Assembly (NCBI GenBank): GCA_030681515.1
Contig: JAUXSE010000047.1
Location: forward strand, 30,830-94,829
Length of the DNA stretch: 64,000 nucleotides
Source: Geothrix sp.
GTDB taxonomy: Bacteria; Acidobacteriota; Holophagae; Holophagales; Holophagaceae
Reading direction: 5' to 3'
Numbering within the stretch: position 1 is the first letter of the stretch; the number at the start of each line of letters is the position of its first letter. Under the pieces are notes generated by a model. The model saw only the letters and a list, made by a program, of their open reading frames with translations, made no database searches and was not told where the DNA came from. The position numbers and the translations under genes were made by a program. Below, piece by piece: positions 27,202 to 36,437 of the stretch.

Positions 27202-28248
27202 ATGGGTCTGATGGACTGGGGCAAAGCCCAATTCCTCGACATCCTCGAATGGCTGGATGATTCCAATGACACGCTGGCCTGGCGCTTCCCCATGCGGGGC
27301 CAGGAGATCCAGACCGGTGGCCAGCTGGTGGTGCGCGAAAGCCAGGAGGCGGTCTTCATCAACGAAGGCCAGCTGGCGGACGTGTTCAAGCCCGGCACCC
27401 ACCGGCTGACCACCCAGAACCTGCCGATCCTCGCCACCCTGAAGGGCTGGAAATTCGGGTTCGAAAGCCCCTTCAAGAGCGATGTCTACTTCATCTCCAC
27501 CAGGCTCTACAACGACCTGAAGTGGGGCACTTCCAACCCGATCATGATGCGCGATGCCGATTTCGGCATGTTGCGCATCCGGGCCTTCGGCATCTACTCC
27601 ATCAAGGTGGTGGACAGCGGCACCTTCCTCAAGCAGCTCGTCGGCACCAACGGCGTCTACACCGTGCCCGACATCTCCGAGCAGCTGCGCAAGACCATCA
27701 TGAGCCGCTTCACGGACGCCCTGGGCGAGGCCAAGATCCCCGCCCTGGACCTGGCCGCGAAGTACGACGAGATCTCGGACTTCGTGAAGCAGAAGCTCCA
27801 GGACGAGTTCAAGACCATGGGCCTGGAGCTCTCCAAGTTCTTCGTGGAGAACATCAGCCTCCCCGAGGAAGTGGAAGCCATGATGGACAAGCGCACCGGC
27901 GTGGGCATGATGGCCCCCGTCATGGGCGCCTACACGCAGATGCAGGTGGCGGATGCCATCCCCCTCGCGGCAGCGAACCCCGGCGGCGTCGCCGGCATGG
28001 GCATGGGCGTGGGCCTGGGCTTCGGCATGGGCAACATGATGGGCCAGCAGATGGCCGGCGCCTCCCAGCAGATGGGCCAGCAGTCCTTCCCCGCCGGCGC
28101 TGCCGCCGCCCCGGCCGCGGCCCCCGCGAAGTCGCTCAAGGAGGACTTGACCGATCTCAAGGAGCTCTTCGACGGCCAGCTCATCACCCAGGCCGAGTAC
28201 GACACGCAGCGCGCCGCCATCATGAAGAAGAACGGGATGGGGAATTAG
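27202..28248 (+). CDS. SPFH-domain protein with C-terminal SHOCT motif
   Basis: 348-residue cytosolic or membrane-peripheral protein of the virion-core/YdjI-like SPFH family. SPFH region about 30-240 (VFINEGQLADVFKPGTHRL near the start, then VYFISTRLYNDLKWGT). A Gly/Met/Gln-rich linker (about 255-300) follows. The C-terminal SHOCT helix pair covers about 311-345 (LKELFDGQLITQAEYD). The family forms oligomeric scaffolds; role not established. Good AGGAG site before ATG 27202. Followed by a canonical terminator. Confidence 0.82.
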   Translation: MGLMDWGKAQFLDILEWLDDSNDTLAWRFPMRGQEIQTGGQLVVRESQEAVFINEGQLADVFKPGTHRLTTQNLPILATLKGWKFGFESPFKSDVYFISTRLYNDLKWGTSNPIMMRDADFGMLRIRAFGIYSIKVVDSGTFLKQLVGTNGVYTVPDISEQLRKTIMSRFTDALGEAKIPALDLAAKYDEISDFVKQKLQDEFKTMGLELSKFFVENISLPEEVEAMMDKRTGVGMMAPVMGAYTQMQVADAIPLAAANPGGVAGMGMGVGLGFGMGNMMGQQMAGASQQMGQQSFPAGAAAAPAAAPAKSLKEDLTDLKELFDGQLITQAEYDTQRAAIMKKNGMGN

Positions 28249-28277
28249 GCTTCAGGCTCTAGGCTCCGGGCTTCAAG

Positions 28278-28302
28278 AAAGGGCGGCGCAGCCGCCCTTT
28301 TT
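28278..28302 (+). terminator. Rho-independent terminator after the SPFH gene
   Basis: Stem AAAGGGCGGC/GCCGCCCTTT with loop GCA, then TT. It is bracketed by a 15-bp inverted repeat (AGGCTCCGGGCTTCA at 28261-28275 and its complement at 28325-28339), so the whole gap between the SPFH gene and the CDF gene is one long inverted structure. Confidence 0.88.
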
Positions 28303-28337
28303 GCGTTTACTGAGGCCTGGAGCCTGAAGCCCGGAGC

Positions 28338-29288
28338 CTAGTCGTGATGATGCTCATGCCCCTCCACCTCGTGCTGGTGGAGGAACCGGTGGTGGTGGCG
28401 CTCGGCCATGGCCGGGGTCTCGAAGTGCACGGTGAGGTGGCGGACACCGTGCCGTTCCCGCAGCAGCCGCTCGACGGGCTCCAAAAAGGCCTCGGTGTCC
28501 TCCAGCCGGTCGGCCGCCACGATGATGTGGGCGGTGGCAATGGTCAGGTGGCTGCACATCTTCCAGCTGCGGAAATCTTCCACGCCCAGGACCCCCGGAA
28601 GGCCCATCAGTTCGGCCTTCACGGCCTCGTGTTCGAAGGCGGCGCGGTGCATGAGGATGCCCACCGCGTCGCGGAGCAGCAGCACCGCCCCCCGCAGGAT
28701 CACCACCAGGATCACCAGGGCGATGGCCGGATCCACCCAGCGCCAGCCCGTGAGGCGGATGAGGATCATGCTCACCACCAGCGCGACGCTGGTGAGGCTG
28801 TCGGCGAAGGCGTGGAGGTAGGCGACCCGGAGATTCGCGTCGCGCTCCAGCAGGCTGCGGTCCCGCGGCACCAGCACCAGCGTGGCGAGGACATTCAGGA
28901 CGAGCCCGATGCCGGCGAACACCAGCACCCATCCCGTCTGGATGGGCACGGGATGGCGGAGCCGGTCCAGGGCCTCCCAGCCCACGGCTCCGGCGAGGAA
29001 CATCAGGAACCCGACGCCCACCAGGCTGTTGAACACCTCCAGACGGTGCCATCCGAAGGTCCAGCGGTCATCGGGATCCCGCCGGTTGGCCAGCCATAGG
29101 CTCAGGATCCCCAGGCTGTTCACCATCACATCGTTCAGGTTCTCCAGGCTGTCGCTGACGAGGCCGATGGATCCCGTCCAGAGGCCACCGAGCCCCTGGA
29201 GGACGAAGCTGGCGAAGAAGATCGCGGCACTCCAGGCCAGGCGGCCCGTGGTGCTGGGCCCGTGATGGTGGTGCCCACCCGCCATCAT
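28338..29288 (-). CDS. Cation diffusion facilitator metal exporter (CzcD/ZitB-like)
   Basis: 316-residue inner-membrane Zn/Co/Cd-proton antiporter. His-rich N-terminus (AGGHHHHGP) and C-terminus (ERHHHRFLHQHEVEGHEHHHD), six membrane helices, and metal-site motifs SDSLENLNDVMVN in TM2 and HAFADSLTSVA in TM5, where one residue differs from the usual HxxxD. The cytosolic C-terminal domain (about 210-300) is complete. The ATG overlaps the enoyl-CoA hydratase stop (ATGA), so it is coupled to a fatty/amino acid catabolic gene without an evident reason. Confidence 0.9.
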   Translation of the reverse strand: MMAGGHHHHGPSTTGRLAWSAAIFFASFVLQGLGGLWTGSIGLVSDSLENLNDVMVNSLGILSLWLANRRDPDDRWTFGWHRLEVFNSLVGVGFLMFLAGAVGWEALDRLRHPVPIQTGWVLVFAGIGLVLNVLATLVLVPRDRSLLERDANLRVAYLHAFADSLTSVALVVSMILIRLTGWRWVDPAIALVILVVILRGAVLLLRDAVGILMHRAAFEHEAVKAELMGLPGVLGVEDFRSWKMCSHLTIATAHIIVAADRLEDTEAFLEPVERLLRERHGVRHLTVHFETPAMAERHHHRFLHQHEVEGHEHHHD

Positions 29289-30070
29289 TCGCCCCGGTAC
29301 TGTGGCCGGCGCTTCTCCCGGAAGGCCGCCAGACCCTCCAGGCGGTCCTTCGTGGGGATCACCTGGGCGTAGCAGGCCTGCTCGAAGGCCAGTCCGGAAT
29401 CCCGGTCCAGATCCAGGCCCCGGTTCACCGCCAGCTTGGCCATGCGCAGCGCCACGGGCCCGTTCGGAAGGATCTCCCGGGCCAGTCCGAGGGCCGCCTC
29501 CAGGGCCCCGCCAGCGGGCGCCACGTGATCCACGAGGCCCAGGTGTTCCGCCTCCGCCGCGCCGATGCGCCGGGCGGTGAAGATCAGTTCCTTGGCCCGG
29601 GCGCTTCCGATGAGCCTCGGCAGGCGCTGGGTGCCGCCGGCGCCGGGAATGATGGCGAGCGAGGTCTCCACCAGGCCCAGCTTCGCGCCCGCCCCGGCCA
29701 CCCGCAGATCCGCGGCCAGGGCCAGTTCCAATCCACCCCCGAAGGCCGCGCCTTCGAGGGCCGCGATCACGGGCATGGGCAGATCCTCCAGCTCCGTGAA
29801 GGCGCACCGGAGGCCGTGGACGAAGGCCCCCGCCTCGGAGGGCGACATCTCCGCCCGTTCCTTCAGGTCAGCGCCGGCGCAGAAGACCCCGGGAACGTGG
29901 CTGTGCAGCACCACGATCCGGGCCGAGGTATCGGAACGAAGGTCCGCCAGGGCCTGCCGGAATTCGGCCATGAGCTGGCGGCCCAGGGCATTCCGGGCGG
30001 CGGGACGGTCCAGCCCCAGCAGGACGAGGCCGGCGTCGGAACCCTCCAGGCGTTCGAGCCGGATCTCCAT
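29285..30070 (-). CDS. Enoyl-CoA hydratase/isomerase family protein
   Basis: 261-residue crotonase. The oxyanion-hole motif GVFCAGADLKER and the catalytic segment AFGGGLELALAADLRVA are present, and the second active-site acid is in GLVETSLAIIPGAGGTQRLPRLIG. The pattern is close to methylglutaconyl-CoA hydratase and general short-chain enoyl-CoA hydratases. Linked to biotinyl proteins just upstream, which would fit leucine/acyl-CoA carboxylation pathways, but the carboxylase subunits are elsewhere. The ATG overlaps the stop of the preceding small frame (TGATG). Confidence 0.9.
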   Translation of the reverse strand: MEIRLERLEGSDAGLVLLGLDRPAARNALGRQLMAEFRQALADLRSDTSARIVVLHSHVPGVFCAGADLKERAEMSPSEAGAFVHGLRCAFTELEDLPMPVIAALEGAAFGGGLELALAADLRVAGAGAKLGLVETSLAIIPGAGGTQRLPRLIGSARAKELIFTARRIGAAEAEHLGLVDHVAPAGGALEAALGLAREILPNGPVALRMAKLAVNRGLDLDRDSGLAFEQACYAQVIPTKDRLEGLAAFREKRRPQYRGE

Positions 30071-30243
30071 CAGCTCAGCTCGACGATGGGATCCCCTTCG
30101 TTGAGGAACTGGTCGGGGGCCACGAAGACCTTTTTGACCGTTCCCTCCTCGGGGCTGCCCACGGGGATCTGCATCCTCTTGGTATCCCCTTCGGGGATAC
30201 GCAAGGCCTCAGCACCAATCGTTTTGAGCACGAGAAGCCTCAC
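30070..30243 (-). pseudogene. Truncated second copy of a biotinyl-domain gene
   Basis: 57-codon open frame from GTG (30243) overlapping the stop of the biotinyl gene, ending on the ATG of enoyl-CoA hydratase. Residues about 24-57 (MQIPVGSPEEGTVKKVFVAP onward) are nearly identical to the end of the neighbouring biotinyl protein (offset 170 bp). The first half is unrelated, and the biotin site ESMKMQ has become GDTKRMQ. The breakpoint carries a palindrome, GTATCCCC-TTC-GGGGATAC (30182-30200). It probably arose by partial duplication; overlapping starts and stops suggest it is still translated. Confidence 0.7.
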
Positions 30244-30452
30244 GAAAGTTCAACGATGGGATCCCCTTCGTTGAGGAACTGGTCGGGGGTCACGAAGACC
30301 CGTTTGACCGTTCCCTCCTCGGGGCTGCCCACGGGGATCTGCATCTTCATGGACTCGATGATGACGAGGTCCTGGTCCTCCCCTACCGCATCGCCTTCGG
30401 CGACACAGACCTCCAGCACTTTCCCGGCCATCTCGGCCCGCACCACAGCCAT
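30240..30452 (-). CDS. Biotin carboxyl carrier (biotinyl-domain) protein
   Basis: 70-residue stand-alone biotinyl domain. MAVVRAEMAGKVLEV, acidic GED/GDAV turns, and the attachment motif IIESMKMQIPV with biotin on the Lys of MKM (Lys36). Such single-domain carriers serve acyl-CoA carboxylases with separate carboxylase and transferase subunits, so the carboxyltransferase at 14273-15796 and a biotin carboxylase are candidate partners. GAGGTGACC precedes the ATG. It lies between two related but degenerate copies. Confidence 0.9.
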   Translation of the reverse strand: MAVVRAEMAGKVLEVCVAEGDAVGEDQDLVIIESMKMQIPVGSPEEGTVKRVFVTPDQFLNEGDPIVELS

Positions 30453-30497
30453 CGGTCACCTCATCAGGACAACGGCCCCAGTGTAGCGGCCAGGCTC

Positions 30498-30734
30498 CTA
30501 GTCGTCCCGGTCCGAGTCGCCGATCACCACCAGATCGTCATCCTCGTAGGCGAAGTCGCCTTCCTCGATGAGGACTTCACGGACTTTTCCGCCCTCGGGC
30601 GCGTTGATGTAGAAGGAGGTGCGGGAGGAATCCGTGCCCTCAAGGATCATCAGGGGCTCGTCCTCCTCCACTTCCTGGCCGGGACGGACGAGGACATCCA
30701 CCACATAGCCCGGCCATTCCGCCCGCACGATCAT
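30498..30734 (-). CDS. Biotin/lipoyl-like domain protein lacking the attachment lysine
   Basis: 78-residue protein with the biotinyl/lipoyl fold pattern: [31 protein letters not shown], then [27 protein letters not shown]. At the hairpin where ESMKM should be it reads [10 protein letters not shown], with no lysine, so it cannot be modified in the usual way. A strong ribosome site (GGAGGTGGC) precedes ATG 30734, which argues it is expressed. It may act as a docking or scaffold domain. Upstream member of the biotinyl cluster. Confidence 0.75.
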   Translation of the reverse strand: MIVRAEWPGYVVDVLVRPGQEVEEDEPLMILEGTDSSRTSFYINAPEGGKVREVLIEEGDFAYEDDDLVVIGDSDRDD

Positions 30735-30862
30735 GCCACCTCCCCGGTCATCCCGTGACCATGGCGGGGAGAGTATGGCGCACGGGGGCCCCGCGCAAGC
30801 CCCGGAAGCAGTTCTTTTCGTCACATATCGGGTACGCGATACTGGAGGGCTTGGAGGTTGGA

Positions 30863-31963
30863 ATGGCTGTCACCTGTGGCATCGTGGGTCTTCCCAATGT
30901 TGGGAAGTCCACCCTTTTCAATGCTCTTACCCGTGCGGGCGCGGCTTCGGCCAACTACCCCTTCTGCACCATCGAGCCCAATACGGGCGTGGTGGACGTG
31001 CCGGATCCGCGGCTGGCGCCCCTGGCGGAGATCGTGAAACCCCAGCGCATCCTGCCCGCCGCCCAGGAGTTCGTGGACATCGCAGGCCTGGTGCGCGGCG
31101 CCAGCAAGGGGGAGGGTTTGGGCAACGCCTTCCTGGGCCACATCCGGGAGACCGACGCCATCGTCCAGGTGGTGCGCTGCTTCGAGGACGGCAATGTCAC
31201 CCATGTGGAGGGCAGCGTGAGCCCCGAGCGGGATCTCGGCATCATCGAGACCGAACTGGTCATCAAGGATCTGGACGCGGTCGAAAAGGGGCTGGAGCGC
31301 CACCGGAAGATCGCCAAACTCGGCAACAAGGAATCCCAGGCCCTGGTCGCGGTCCTGGAGCGGGTATTCATCCAGCTGGATCAGGGCCAGTGGGCCAGCA
31401 CGGCGGGCCTGTCCGCCGAGGACCGCGCCCTCATCAAGTCCTACGGCCTGCTCACCCTGAAGCCCACCCTCTTCGTGGGCAACATCGGGGAGGAGGACAT
31501 CCGGAACCCCGAAGGCAACGCCCACTACCGGCAGCTCCAGGCGTTGGCCGCCGGCCGGGGAGCGCCCTGCATCCCCATCTGCTCCAAGCTCGAGGCCGAG
31601 ATCCAGGATCTGCCGGAGGAGGACCGCCCCCTGTTCCTGGAGGAGGCCGGCCTCGCCGAGCCGGGCCTGAATGTCCTCATCCACGCCAGCTACGACCTGC
31701 TGGGCCTCCAGACCTACTTCACCGCCGGCGTGAAGGAAGTCCGCGCCTGGACCATCCACAAGGGGGACACCGCCCCCCAGGCCGCAGGCGTGATCCACAC
31801 CGACTTCGAAAAGGGCTTCATCCGAGCCCAGGTCATCGCCTACGACGACTTCATCCAGTGCCGGGGCGAGCAGGGGGCCAAGGACGCGGGCAAGATGAGG
31901 ACCGAGGGGAAGGACTATGTCGTGAAAGACGGCGACCTGATGAACTTCCTCTTCAACGTCTAG
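30863..31963 (+). CDS. ychF: Ribosome-associated ATPase/GTPase YchF (OLA1 family)
   Basis: 366-residue Obg-related P-loop protein. G1 motif GLPNVGKST near the N-terminus, [17 protein letters not shown] (G3 region), coiled-coil insertion about 120-180, and the C-terminal TGS domain with [13 protein letters not shown] and [12 protein letters not shown]. YchF/OLA1 prefers ATP and associates with ribosomes and stress responses. Start ATG 30863 with GGAGG 5 bases upstream. Its stop overlaps that of convergent htpX in a shared CTAG. Confidence 0.96.
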   Translation: MAVTCGIVGLPNVGKSTLFNALTRAGAASANYPFCTIEPNTGVVDVPDPRLAPLAEIVKPQRILPAAQEFVDIAGLVRGASKGEGLGNAFLGHIRETDAIVQVVRCFEDGNVTHVEGSVSPERDLGIIETELVIKDLDAVEKGLERHRKIAKLGNKESQALVAVLERVFIQLDQGQWASTAGLSAEDRALIKSYGLLTLKPTLFVGNIGEEDIRNPEGNAHYRQLQALAAGRGAPCIPICSKLEAEIQDLPEEDRPLFLEEAGLAEPGLNVLIHASYDLLGLQTYFTAGVKEVRAWTIHKGDTAPQAAGVIHTDFEKGFIRAQVIAYDDFIQCRGEQGAKDAGKMRTEGKDYVVKDGDLMNFLFNV

Positions 31964-32799
31964 CGGGCCTCGATGGGCATGCGCCGGAGGCGCTCCACCC
32001 GGACTTCCATGGGGGGATGGGTGGAGAAGAGGCTCATGAGGCCGCCGCCACGGAGGGGGTTCACGATCATCATGTGGGCCGTGGCGGGCTGGGCGGATGA
32101 CATGGGCAGCTGCTGGTTGTAGCTGTGGAGCCGCTCCAGGGCCGTGGCCAGCATATCGGGGCGGCCCGTCAGACGGGCGCTGTAGTCGTCCGCCATGTAC
32201 TCCCGGGAGCGGCTCAGGGCCATCTGGAGCAGCATGGCCGCCAGGGGGCCCAGGATCATGATGGCGATGCCGGCGATGGGGTTGGACCGGCCCTCCTCGT
32301 CCCGGGCGCCGAACCACCCCGCAAGGTGGGATAGGAACATGATGGCCTGGGCCAGCACGGCCGCGAGGCTGCCGATGAGGATGTCGCGGTTCTTCACGTG
32401 GCCCAGCTCATGGGCGATGACGGCCTCCAGCTCGGGGCGGCTGAGGATCCGCATGATGCCCTCCGTCACCGCCACCACGGCGTGCTCGGGGTCCCGGCCC
32501 GTGGCGAACGCGTTCGGGGTGTCCTCGGGGATGATGGCGACCCGGGGCATGGGCAGCCCCGCCCGCTGGGCCAGGTTGGCCACGATGGCGTGCAGCTCCG
32601 GCGCCTCGGCCTGAGTGACGGGCCGGGCCCCGTAGCTGGCCAGCACGATCCTGTCGGAAAAGAAGTAGCTCACGCCATTCATGACGAGGCCGATGACGAG
32701 CGCCAGGATCATGCCGGACCGGCCCCCGGCCATGCCGCCGATCCAGACCAGCAGTCCGGTCATGGCCACGATGAGGAGTAGGGTTTTCGTCCGGTTCAT
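31960..32799 (-). CDS. htpX: M48 family membrane metalloprotease HtpX
   Basis: 279-residue inner-membrane zinc protease for quality control of membrane proteins. Two N-terminal hydrophobic segments (about 6-25 and 30-47), the zinc motif HELGH at 130-134, two more membrane segments (about 140-190), and the third ligand in [11 protein letters not shown]. Length and order match HtpX. GGAGAACC precedes ATG 32799. Downstream of the partner-switch operon but with a separate small gap of 34 bases, possibly co-transcribed. Confidence 0.94.
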   Translation of the reverse strand: MNRTKTLLLIVAMTGLLVWIGGMAGGRSGMILALVIGLVMNGVSYFFSDRIVLASYGARPVTQAEAPELHAIVANLAQRAGLPMPRVAIIPEDTPNAFATGRDPEHAVVAVTEGIMRILSRPELEAVIAHELGHVKNRDILIGSLAAVLAQAIMFLSHLAGWFGARDEEGRSNPIAGIAIMILGPLAAMLLQMALSRSREYMADDYSARLTGRPDMLATALERLHSYNQQLPMSSAQPATAHMMIVNPLRGGGLMSLFSTHPPMEVRVERLRRMPIEAR

Positions 32800-32833
32800 G
32801 AAAGGTTCTCCAGCTTCCAGGATACGGTTGCCA

Positions 32834-34405
32834 TCAAGCGCCCATCCGCTTGATGACCACCAGCGTCACGTCATCGCGGAACTTGCCGTCTTCGAGATGC
32901 CGGAAGGCTTCCACCAGGAGGGCCTCTAGCAGGCCGTCCGCGCCGGCCTGCGGACGGCGAAGCACCACGTCGGCCAGGGGGCCGTCGCCCAGGTCCTCAC
33001 CCGCGGCGTTCTCGGCCTCGATGAGACCGTCCGTGAAGATCACCAGGACATCCCCCTGGTCCATGTGGGCCCGGCCTTCGCTGAAGCTGACCCCCGGGAG
33101 CAGGCCCACCATGGGGCCCGTGGGGGCGAGCCGTGCCACCTCGCCCGTTGCCCTCACCAGCAGAGGCGGGTTGTGGCCTCCATTCACATAGCGGAGGTCG
33201 CCGTTCCCCGGATTGAGGCTGCCCGCGAAGAGGGTGGTGTAGCGGTTCCCATCCCGCACATCGTTCATGCGCCGGTTCACCCGCTCGGCCAGCTTCCCCC
33301 AGTCCGGAACCCGGTGATCCGCCATGGCCCGCAGGAAGGCCGATAGCTGGGTCATCATCAGCGAGGCGGGGAGCCCCTTGCCGGAGATGTCGCCCACGGC
33401 GAGGTGCAGGCGGTCGCCGAGTCCTTCGTCCCGGGCCATCCACAGATCGTAGAGGTCGCCGCCGACCGCCTGGTACGGGAGGTTCGCCGCGGCGCATTCC
33501 CAGCCAGCCGGTTCGGGCAGGGCCTTGGGCAGCAGGCTGCGCTGGATGTCGCGCGCCAGGTCCAGGTCCTTCTCCATGCGCTCGCCATGGATGCGGGCCT
33601 CCCGCAGTTCCAGGCTCGACAGCTGGGAGGAGGTCAGGTTCAGCAGCGTGCGCAGGAAGACCAGATCGTCCTCGGACAACTGGCCCACGGCCGGTTCGGC
33701 AGCGTAGGCGAAGCCATGGCTGTGGGTCTGGTCCACCAGCTCGATGGCGTGGACGAGCCCCTTGGCCTGGACGATTTCCCGCAGCCGGTCCCCATCGAGC
33801 GATTCCGGAAGGATGCCCAGCCCCTTGGCGTGGAGGATCTGTCCCTGGGCGTCCACCACCAGCAGCCGCATGATGCGGAACTCGCCCATGAGCGTGTTCG
33901 CCATGAGCCGGACCAGATCGCGCCGGGTCTCCACCTCGCCCAGGTTCCGGGTGAGTTCGAAGACCGTGTTGAGCCGGGAGAGCTGGAGCGCCAGGGCCAG
34001 ATTCTGGCTGCTGCGCACGGCCTCCGCGCGGCGCCAGGCTAGGAGGGGCGCGCTGATGGAGAGCAGCAGCGGAACGGCGTCCGGAAGCACCTCCGCCCGG
34101 AGCACGAGATGGCCGTAGAGCTCGTCCCCGTACTTCCAGGGCCGGACCTGCCAGCCCTCCCCGGGGTGGGTCGGAAAGGCCGGCGCGGCCCCCCGCAGGA
34201 ACAGCCACTTTCCCCCATCCCACAGCCCGCCCTGGCGGGCCTTGGCGATGCCCATGGCGGTGATGCCCACCAGATGGACCAGGTCCTCTTCGCTGCCCTG
34301 CTCGGGGAAGGTCTCCAGGAAGTCAATGAGGGGGAGCAGCTCCTGCGCCCCCTCCGGGATCTTCAGCGCCAGATGGCGGAGGCGGTCGAAGGGATTGGCC
34401 GGCAT
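32834..34405 (-). CDS. RsbU-type PP2C (SpoIIE) phosphatase with sensory N-terminus
   Basis: 523 residues. N-terminal about 300 residues form an uncharacterised region plus a GAF-like section (about 135-290, FELTRNLGEVETRRDLVRLM onward). The helix-linker DLARDIQRSLLP (about 300) then leads to a SpoIIE/PP2C domain with VGGDLYDLW, GDISGKGLPASLMM and FTDGLIEAEN metal-site motifs. It probably dephosphorylates the STAS protein encoded two genes upstream in a partner-switching cascade. No membrane segments. Confidence 0.88.
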   Translation of the reverse strand: MPANPFDRLRHLALKIPEGAQELLPLIDFLETFPEQGSEEDLVHLVGITAMGIAKARQGGLWDGGKWLFLRGAAPAFPTHPGEGWQVRPWKYGDELYGHLVLRAEVLPDAVPLLLSISAPLLAWRRAEAVRSSQNLALALQLSRLNTVFELTRNLGEVETRRDLVRLMANTLMGEFRIMRLLVVDAQGQILHAKGLGILPESLDGDRLREIVQAKGLVHAIELVDQTHSHGFAYAAEPAVGQLSEDDLVFLRTLLNLTSSQLSSLELREARIHGERMEKDLDLARDIQRSLLPKALPEPAGWECAAANLPYQAVGGDLYDLWMARDEGLGDRLHLAVGDISGKGLPASLMMTQLSAFLRAMADHRVPDWGKLAERVNRRMNDVRDGNRYTTLFAGSLNPGNGDLRYVNGGHNPPLLVRATGEVARLAPTGPMVGLLPGVSFSEGRAHMDQGDVLVIFTDGLIEAENAAGEDLGDGPLADVVLRRPQAGADGLLEALLVEAFRHLEDGKFRDDVTLVVIKRMGA

Positions 34406-34424
34406 GTCGGGTGGACCCGGCGGT

Positions 34425-34862
34425 TCAGCTGATCTTCTTGATCAGGCAGCACTCGTTGCGGCCGGAGACCTCGTCCGCCTTGAACTGGACTTCGTCCATG
34501 AACCGGCTCATGAGCAGCAGCCCCAGGCCGCCCTTCCGCGGATGCTTGATGTACTCCTTGGGATCCGGCAGCACCATCTGGTCGCTCCGGATGCCCTGCC
34601 CCGAGTGCAGGATGTGGATCTCCAGCGCCTGCTCGGTGAAGCGCAATTCCAGCTCCACGCTGTGATCGCCCTCGCCGTGGTAGGCATGGAGGATCACATT
34701 GGTCACGGCCTCATCCACGGCGATGCTCACCTTGGCGGCCGTGGCATCGTCCATGCCCGCGGCCACGGCGGCCCGCTTGGCCAGGCCCGTGACCAGGTTC
34801 AGGTAGCGGGTCTGGCTCGGAATGATGAGCCTGAACTGGGCGTGGTCCACCTTCGCCGCCAC
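34425..34862 (-). CDS. RsbW-like anti-sigma/serine kinase
   Basis: 145-residue GHKL-fold kinase. N box VDEAVTNVILHAY, a D/G-box region SGQGIR and the G2-type KGGLGLLLM segment are all present. In this family it phosphorylates the STAS antagonist and sequesters a sigma factor or other effector. GTG start at 34862, 2 bases after the STAS stop, with GGAAGG upstream. No sigma factor gene is adjacent, so the output target is unknown. Confidence 0.88.
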   Translation of the reverse strand: MAAKVDHAQFRLIIPSQTRYLNLVTGLAKRAAVAAGMDDATAAKVSIAVDEAVTNVILHAYHGEGDHSVELELRFTEQALEIHILHSGQGIRSDQMVLPDPKEYIKHPRKGGLGLLLMSRFMDEVQFKADEVSGRNECCLIKKIS

Positions 34863-34864
34863 GC

Positions 34865-35224
34865 TCAGCCCTTCCGGCCCGGCGCAGCGGCCGCCAGCGC
34901 CTGATCCTCATCGTGAAAGACCCGGTAGAGCTGGGTGAATCCCAGGGTGTCGAAAATGGCGAAGACGTTCTCCTGGAGGTTCGAAAGCAGGATGTCCCCT
35001 TCATGCTCCCGGACGGTCTCGATCAGCCCCATGATGGCGCCCAGACCGGCCGAGCTGATGTAGTGGAGATCCTTGCAGTTGAGCAGGATGGTGTAGCGGC
35101 CGTCCCGGACCAGCCCCTCCAGGGCCTCCTCGAATTCCCGGACGGTATGGGCATTGATGAAGCCGGTGGGAAGAAGCACCGCCACATCTCCGATCTGCCT
35201 TACCGCAATGGAAAGATCCGCCAT
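34865..35224 (-). CDS. STAS-domain anti-anti-sigma factor (RsbV/SpoIIAA-like)
   Basis: 119-residue STAS protein. The phospho-acceptor region is YISSAGLGA, with Ser57/Ser58, and the preceding LNCKDL strand matches the family. First gene of the operon STAS-RsbW-PP2C. Unphosphorylated STAS would bind the kinase and release its partner. The Ala-rich tail (ALAAAAPGRKG) exceeds the usual domain end. Confidence 0.9.
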   Translation of the reverse strand: MADLSIAVRQIGDVAVLLPTGFINAHTVREFEEALEGLVRDGRYTILLNCKDLHYISSAGLGAIMGLIETVREHEGDILLSNLQENVFAIFDTLGFTQLYRVFHDEDQALAAAAPGRKG

Positions 35225-35337
35225 CCGAGGTCTCCAGGAACTCTGGCCATCCTATCGGTTCCCTGGACCAAATGCCAGCGCGCGGCATTCCGCCGGGTTT
35301 GGGGTACCCTTGAGGCCAACCTTCACCGAGCCCCCAA

Positions 35338-36360
35338 ATGAGCGATCCGCGCCCCGTGGACAAGTCCCAGAACGATGCCCTCCAGACCCACCTGGAGGCG
35401 TGGCTCAATCAGCAGAACCAGACCCTCCTCGAAGAGGTGATGGCCACCTGGCAGGGGGCTCTCGCCCGCTTTCATCCCGACGAAACCCTGCTCTCCGGAC
35501 TTCGCGACGCGGCCGGCCCCTCCGGCCCTTCGGGCCCTGCCGACACCCATCTGGCCTCGGCCCTGGACCTGGTGGAGGGCGCCACCAGCCAGAGCGACCT
35601 CCTCAAGCGGCTCCTGGATGCCCTCTCGCCCCTTGTGGAGCGCAGCGCCCTCTTCGTCCTCAAGCAGGGCCTGGCCTCACTCTATGCCCACCGGGGCTTC
35701 CCCTCCGAAGCGCCCCTGAAGACCGGTGCCGTGGTCCCGCCCCCCGAACTTGAAGCCCTCATCCAGGGCCTGAGCCGGTCCCTGCGCCGCCGGGGCCCGG
35801 GGTACGCCGCCCTGCTCTCGCCCATCAGCACCTTCGAAGCCGCGGATGTGGCCGTCTTCCCGCTCCGCCACAAGAAGAAGGCGGTCGCGCTGCTGCTGGT
35901 GGACAGCGGCCTCCGCCAGAAGCTCGACCACCCCGAGCAGATCCGGGCCCTGGTCCTGGCCACCTCGGCCATGCTCGCGTCGCTCGCGGCGGGCAAGGAG
36001 GAGGATTCCCGGCCCCATCCGGCGGAACCTCAACCCAGTGCGCCCACGCAGGTGGTCCCTGAACCCATCGAATCCGCGGCCCCGGTGGACCTGGATCCCC
36101 GGACCCGCGCGGCGGCCGAGCGCCTGGCCCGTGTGCTGGTCGGGGATGTGGAGCTCTACTTCCCCGCCAAGGTCGCCCAGGCCCGCACCCAGGGCAACCT
36201 CTATGGCCTGCTCCGGGACGAGCTCGAACGCAGTCGTGCCACCTTCGTGGAGCGTTTTGGTGAGGGCGTCGAAATCCAGCACCGGATTTTCACTACCACG
36301 ATCATCCACCAGCTGTGTGATGGGAACGTTTCCAAGCTGGGCGCCGCCCCCTGGGCCTAG
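35338..36360 (+). CDS. Hypothetical protein with GAF-like central region
   Basis: 340 residues, not recognised. Residues 1-75 are helical and end in a repeated GPSGPSGP linker. Residues 80-215 could be a degenerate GAF-like domain ([18 protein letters not shown], then [23 protein letters not shown]). Residues 220-255 are Pro/Glu/Ala-rich and disordered. Residues 258-335 form a charged helical domain ([21 protein letters not shown]). Divergent from the STAS operon with 113 bases between, and upstream of the FYDLN gene. It may be a signalling accessory. Confidence 0.7.
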   Translation: MSDPRPVDKSQNDALQTHLEAWLNQQNQTLLEEVMATWQGALARFHPDETLLSGLRDAAGPSGPSGPADTHLASALDLVEGATSQSDLLKRLLDALSPLVERSALFVLKQGLASLYAHRGFPSEAPLKTGAVVPPPELEALIQGLSRSLRRRGPGYAALLSPISTFEAADVAVFPLRHKKKAVALLLVDSGLRQKLDHPEQIRALVLATSAMLASLAAGKEEDSRPHPAEPQPSAPTQVVPEPIESAAPVDLDPRTRAAAERLARVLVGDVELYFPAKVAQARTQGNLYGLLRDELERSRATFVERFGEGVEIQHRIFTTTIIHQLCDGNVSKLGAAPWA

Positions 36361-36437
36361 GATCCCGCCGGCACCGGGTGACAACCGGGCCAGATTCTGG
36401 TACAACCTTGCCCTTTGGGTCTGGACGAGGGAAAGCA

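Noticed and set aside
30755..32100. Alternative long plus-strand frames over ychF
   Set aside because: The frame beginning at 30863 contains every YchF motif; the others are out-of-frame readings.
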